DNA of 64,000 nucleotides, taken from contig NGZR01000003.1 of NCBI GenBank assembly GCA_002197995.1, positions 6,138,001 to 6,202,000 on the forward strand, written 5' to 3'. Under the pieces are notes generated by a model, which searched no databases, was not told where the DNA came from, and saw nothing but the letters and a program-made list of their open reading frames with translations. The position numbers were made by a program, and so were the translations under genes. Positions 57,301 to 64,000 of this stretch are shown in pieces. The DNA is from Gaeumannomyces sp. JS-464 (Eukaryota > Ascomycota > Sordariomycetes > Magnaporthales > Magnaporthaceae). Position 1 is the stretch's first letter. The number at the start of each line of letters is the position of its first letter.

Positions 57301-58678
57301 GGCCTTTCTGCCTGCGCCCCGCTGCTGAAGTCGGGGGCCTTGGTCAAAGTCCCGGTGCACGTTGGGCTTGGGGGAGCCCCTGTTGCTGGTGTGCTCACGC
57401 TGCTCCACCTGGCTGCACCCGACATTACGAGGCCCAGCACCCGGCTTCCGGAGAGGGAAAAAGCTCCAGGCTGCGGCGAGGGGCTCTGCACAGCACGGCC
57501 AGCAAAGACCCGCGAACACGGGGATTATTTGCGGGCCCCGTCCAATAAAGTCTCCTGTCGCTCGCCTTGTCATCTCCCTCCCAGGGAAAGACCCTCCCTC
57601 CGCCGTGCGAAGGCGACCCTCGCTCCTGTCTCATCCCATTTTCAATTGCTCCATCCGTCCTCGTTGTTTTTCTGGTCAGGCATTTCACACCCAGCAGTCG
57701 ACCTTTTCCACCGCCGTGGCATCGACTCGATCGCTCCCCTGGGTCACTGCCTTTCCCCTTCGTTCATTCCTTTCTTTGGGAGCACAATTTTTATTTTTAT
57801 TTTTTACACAACGTTTTGTTATTATTATTATTTCGCCATCGATCGCCATTGGCTTGGCGCATTTCGGCCGACGAGACGAAGCGAGTGGTCCGACCGAGAC
57901 GATCGATATAGCATCGAGTCTGCCGCGCCCGCGACGGCGACTCGACTCGGCCGCCTCCTCCCGACGACGTCGGGCAGCACGCAGACCGAACCGGCACCAG
58001 GAGACGCAGTGTACAACTCGGAGCGCACAAGCTGCTCCGGCGCGTTGCAATTGTGTCGCCCCAGGGCCGCGACGGACCTTTGATTTCTGCTCCTAGGTAT
58101 GCGGTTGGATTGATTTATTTCTGGGCAGCCGCTCGCAACCCTTCATCGCACTCGCCCTTCCTCGGGTTTCCCACTTGAGACAGTATTGCGAGTCCACTCT
58201 ATGCCCTGGTGTTGCACTACTGGATCTGTAGCTCAGATCTTCCCCGGGATGCCTTTCGCCTCCGTTGTCGTTGCGGACCTGGGACTTCCTAGTACCGTTT
58301 CACCGTGTTCGCTTCCCAGAGTTCTGGCTACCTCTTCCACGAACCTTGTGTCTGGTTATCGCGTGGCCGGTGCGATGCGTTGCGGTTACGCAACGGCCAA
58401 TGCCTGGACCAGCCCGATTCCATGGTCATCTAGCCTGGATCTGTCACGGCTGCCGAGACTCGGTGAACCAGCTGTCTCCGGTCTTGCGCCAACTCTGGAG
58501 CCCCTTGCCCATTCTCGCTTGCTTGTTTCTTCGAGCGCCCTCTATATCCTTTTTCACAAACCATGAGGCAGCGACACTGTGACTCTTCGAGCACCATAGA
58601 GGTTGATCGACCGTGAATGCTAATAACCTTGTAGATAGATTAGGAACCCTCTAGCGTTGAAATTGGCCTATCTTCAAG
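54364..58678. other. Gene-poor region, 4.3 kb
   Basis: No recognisable gene. The longest frame (57124-58083, 319 codons) has overlapping open frames on both strands and no conserved sequence. 57000-58600 is pyrimidine-rich with ATT repeats (57817-57832) and may be the long leader of the next gene. Confidence 0.45.
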
Positions 58679-59946
58679 ATGTCGTCCAACACCACAAGTA
58701 CGACCGGTCCGCCGCCGACGACTCTGTCCACAGCATCAACGGACAGCCCTTCGAGTTCCCCTGCTAATACTAACTCAACCACAGGCACACCAGACACCAC
58801 CCCCCGCCACCGGGGACAACAGATAGCACGACCACCCCCCGCCTCCGCCCTCAACAACCTCGACAACTCCACCCCCTCCTCCTCCTCCCCCAACCACAAC
58901 CACGTCCACCTCAAGTGTTCCTCCGCCTCCTCCCACGAGCCCAAGCCCACCCCCGACATCAACCCCAACGACGAGCACCTCAGCCCCGCCGCCGCCGCAG
59001 ACTTCCACCTCGCAACCTTTTACCACGGAGACAATAGTAACCACACCTCCTGGCGGTGGCACACCGAGCACCGTCTTCTCGACAAAAACGCTATCTCAAC
59101 CAAACACCCAGCAAACCTCGTCGGGATCTTCGAGCACCGGACTCCCTGGGGGCTCGCCTAACCAACAACCCCAACGGAAATGGGAGCCAGGGTTCGGAAA
59201 ATGCCACGGTCATTGCAATTGCGACAGTCGTGCCTATCGTCGTTGTTGCCATTCTTGTGCTAGGCGGCCTCTTCTTCTGGAGGAAGCGGAAGCAGCGGAA
59301 GGCTGCCGAGGAAGAGCGGCGCAAGGAGGTTGAAGAATACGGCTTTAACCCCAACGCAGATGGACCGACCGCGCCCGACATCGGCACTGTCGGCGGCGGT
59401 GGATATAAGGATGCCTCGTCCGGCTACCGTGGCTGGGGCTCTACTACCTTGGCTAGCTCGACTGGCCGCAAGGCCTCGACGACCATGTCTGGCGGCGCTG
59501 CTCCGGTTGCCTACTCGGATGGCACCGCTGCATCGCCCACTCAAGGCAATGTGTCGGACGCGCGCTCAGCGGAGCCCCTGATGCACGGTCGTGATGGCGC
59601 CGTCTCGCCTGAGGGCGAGATACTGGGCGCCATGGGTCCGTCGACCGCGGGCAACCGTGGCGACGTGCGCAGAGGCCCATCCAACGCATCCTCGTCTTAC
59701 AGCGCGGCTGCACGATCTGACGGCTCTGGCGAGGGTATCGGCATGGCCTACGGCGGCGACGCGCGGTACTACGACGGCTACGGCAACGGCCCTTACTCGG
59801 ATGCTTACGGACCCACCCCGCCTCGTGCTGGCGAGAATGACGGCGCCAACTCTCCCGTCATCAAGGACAACCCAGCACGTCGCAACACCCGCATAGAGAG
59901 CTCGGGCCACTACCCACAGCAAGCCGGCATCTCGCAAAACTTCTAG
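58679..59946 (+). CDS. Ser/Thr/Pro-rich single-pass membrane protein
   Basis: The extracellular-type N-terminal part is Ser/Thr/Pro-rich (MSSNTTSTTGPPPTTLSTAS onward), likely O-glycosylated, then SENATVIAIATVVPIVVVAI and LVLGGLFFW form one membrane helix followed by RKRKQRKAAEEERRKEVEEY and a Gly/Ser/Tyr-rich tail ending QQAGISQNF. The plan resembles Mid2/Wsc-type wall sensors or SKG6-like proteins, though no signal peptide or WSC domain is visible. The Pro/Thr-rich stretch switches frame three times: two short C runs (about 58797-58805 and 58833-58840, each one C short) and a shift near 59155-59165. With these corrections the length is 1269 bases, 422 residues. Helix and tail are intact in one frame. 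Confidence 0.68.
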
Positions 59947-60965
59947 TAACAGTAGCGACTCTACCTTTGCTATACCCGTCCTGCTCTTACTTCGAAATAC
60001 CCTGCGAGGATTCCCCATTGCCGCATATCAGAAATTCTCTTTTCTTCTGAAACCTCGCTCTCACTCGGCTTGCACACCCTCTTGGCTTTGCAGCAACCTA
60101 AAAACGTCATGCGTATCCAGCATTTTCTTAGCCTCGTTTGTCACAAAAATTTTCTATAATTGTCGTTCGCTCATCTTCTACGATATTCTATTTAATGGCC
60201 AAGAGGTGAGAAGATCCTTTATTGGAGAAGCTGTCTACTGGGTCAGAACATGCGATGGCACAAGCGATCTTTGGCCCGAGCCTGCTGTGGAAACCTCTCA
60301 GCCAGTGTCTTCACGATATCATCCTCCATCACTCCAACTTTCCTCTAGCATCCGACGAAACAGAATCGTGCGAACCTTGGACTCAGTTCAGCTGCTGGTG
60401 GTGGGATTTTTGGCTATTCTGCTGCTCCTTATCTCCCACTTCCTATTTACATATGGGTGGATTTTTCATCCTTTATTCCCCAATCTCTCCGACGAAAAAT
60501 TTCCTTGATTTTTTTACTTTAGTCTACCTGGGGGGGGGGGGGGGGGGGGGTTGATGTGTATTGAGCAATTTGCCGTATGTGGGACTGAGCGTCACTGCGG
60601 TGCGTAGGATACAACCAGAGAGGGGGCAGCGGCCCGGATTGTGTTTGTACACGAATATCTACCAACTTACATAGCTAACAAGCGGTTCCTGGGTATTGTT
60701 CTTTTATTCGACTATACGATCAAGGCGGCTCGGGTTGAGCGGCTCGTTACATATATTTGCCATCATTTGAGACGGACCAGGTCAACGAGCATTTCGACCC
60801 GGGCCCTGGCACTTCGTGTCTCACTTGAATGTCAGTGGGCCCGGACGCATGCCACCTCGAAGCTGGCTCGCGAGATATAATAGAGACGCGCCATTCCAAG
60901 CCCCGTGGAAGTAATCAATATTTTTTACACGGTGGGTTTTCATTCCGTTGTTCCCTCGAGGCAGT
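59947..60965. other. Convergent 3' intergenic region
   Basis: 1 kb between two 3' ends. Holds a 21-base G run (60530-60550). No gene recognised. Confidence 0.5.
60530..60550 (+). repeat. Run of 21 G
   Basis: Uninterrupted G tract. Homopolymers of this length are rare in fungal DNA; could form a quadruplex or be a sequencing/assembly artefact. Confidence 0.9.

Positions 60966-64000
<3,035 letters not shown>

Noticed and set aside
57124..58083. 319-codon open frame before the Ser/Thr/Pro-rich gene
   Set aside because: Several overlapping frames of similar length on both strands and no conserved sequence; more likely leader or intergenic.

Overview
The window is nuclear DNA of a filamentous ascomycete, most likely a Sordariomycete. 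Genes carry short GT-AG introns with fungal branch sites, GC-rich third positions, and fungal gene families: a NUC-2/PHO81 regulator, a DUF2293 protein, an ankyrin-CorA protein, Mx-like dynamins and an SKG6-type membrane protein. I recognise 22 protein-coding loci and one DNA transposon. I see no rRNA gene, no convincing tRNA and no CRISPR array.

Layout. 0.3-4.1 kb: COPI beta-prime coatomer (SEC27) and a small conserved fungal protein. 4.5-22.3 kb mixes metabolic and accessory genes: a dynamin-like GTPase (minus), a two-domain VOC dioxygenase, a magnesium-dependent phosphatase, a CRAL-TRIO lipid-transfer protein, a second dynamin-like GTPase (plus) and a 1172-residue ankyrin-CorA membrane protein. 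23-29.6 kb: a secreted cysteine-rich protein, a CCDC25/Jlp2 homologue, mitochondrial ribosomal protein uL3m, COX assembly factor COA1 and an unknown multi-pass membrane protein. 30-47 kb: PHO81, the ESCRT-III subunit VPS20, a CUE5-like ubiquitin adaptor, a DUF2293 protein and a DHX35-like DEAH helicase. 47-64 kb is gene-poor: two single-pass cell-surface-type proteins with Ser/Pro- or Ser/Thr/Pro-rich segments, a 1.37 kb TIR element with its own HTH gene, and a type-B carboxylesterase.

The most striking structures are: (1) the TA-flanked element at 52994-54363, with long inverted repeats and a cargo protein that has a pogo-like HTH but no visible DDE domain; (2) two dynamin genes whose coding lengths and intron positions match exactly over the G domain, next to an ankyrin-CorA gene, all three with a TATA box 110-170 bp before the ATG; (3) a PHO81 start codon split by an intron (AT^G), with CACGTG sites upstream.

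A caution for every reader: in at least 15 of the 23 gene models (the transposon cargo included) the family-conserved sequence continues in another frame after a 1-base shift, usually in a homopolymer or GC-rich run. In nearly all, correcting the proposed indels makes the spliced length an exact multiple of three. I read this as consensus error in the assembly rather than mass pseudogenisation. Several genes (both dynamins, MRPL9, COA1, MDP1, the CUE5-like gene, the ankyrin-CorA gene) are intact.
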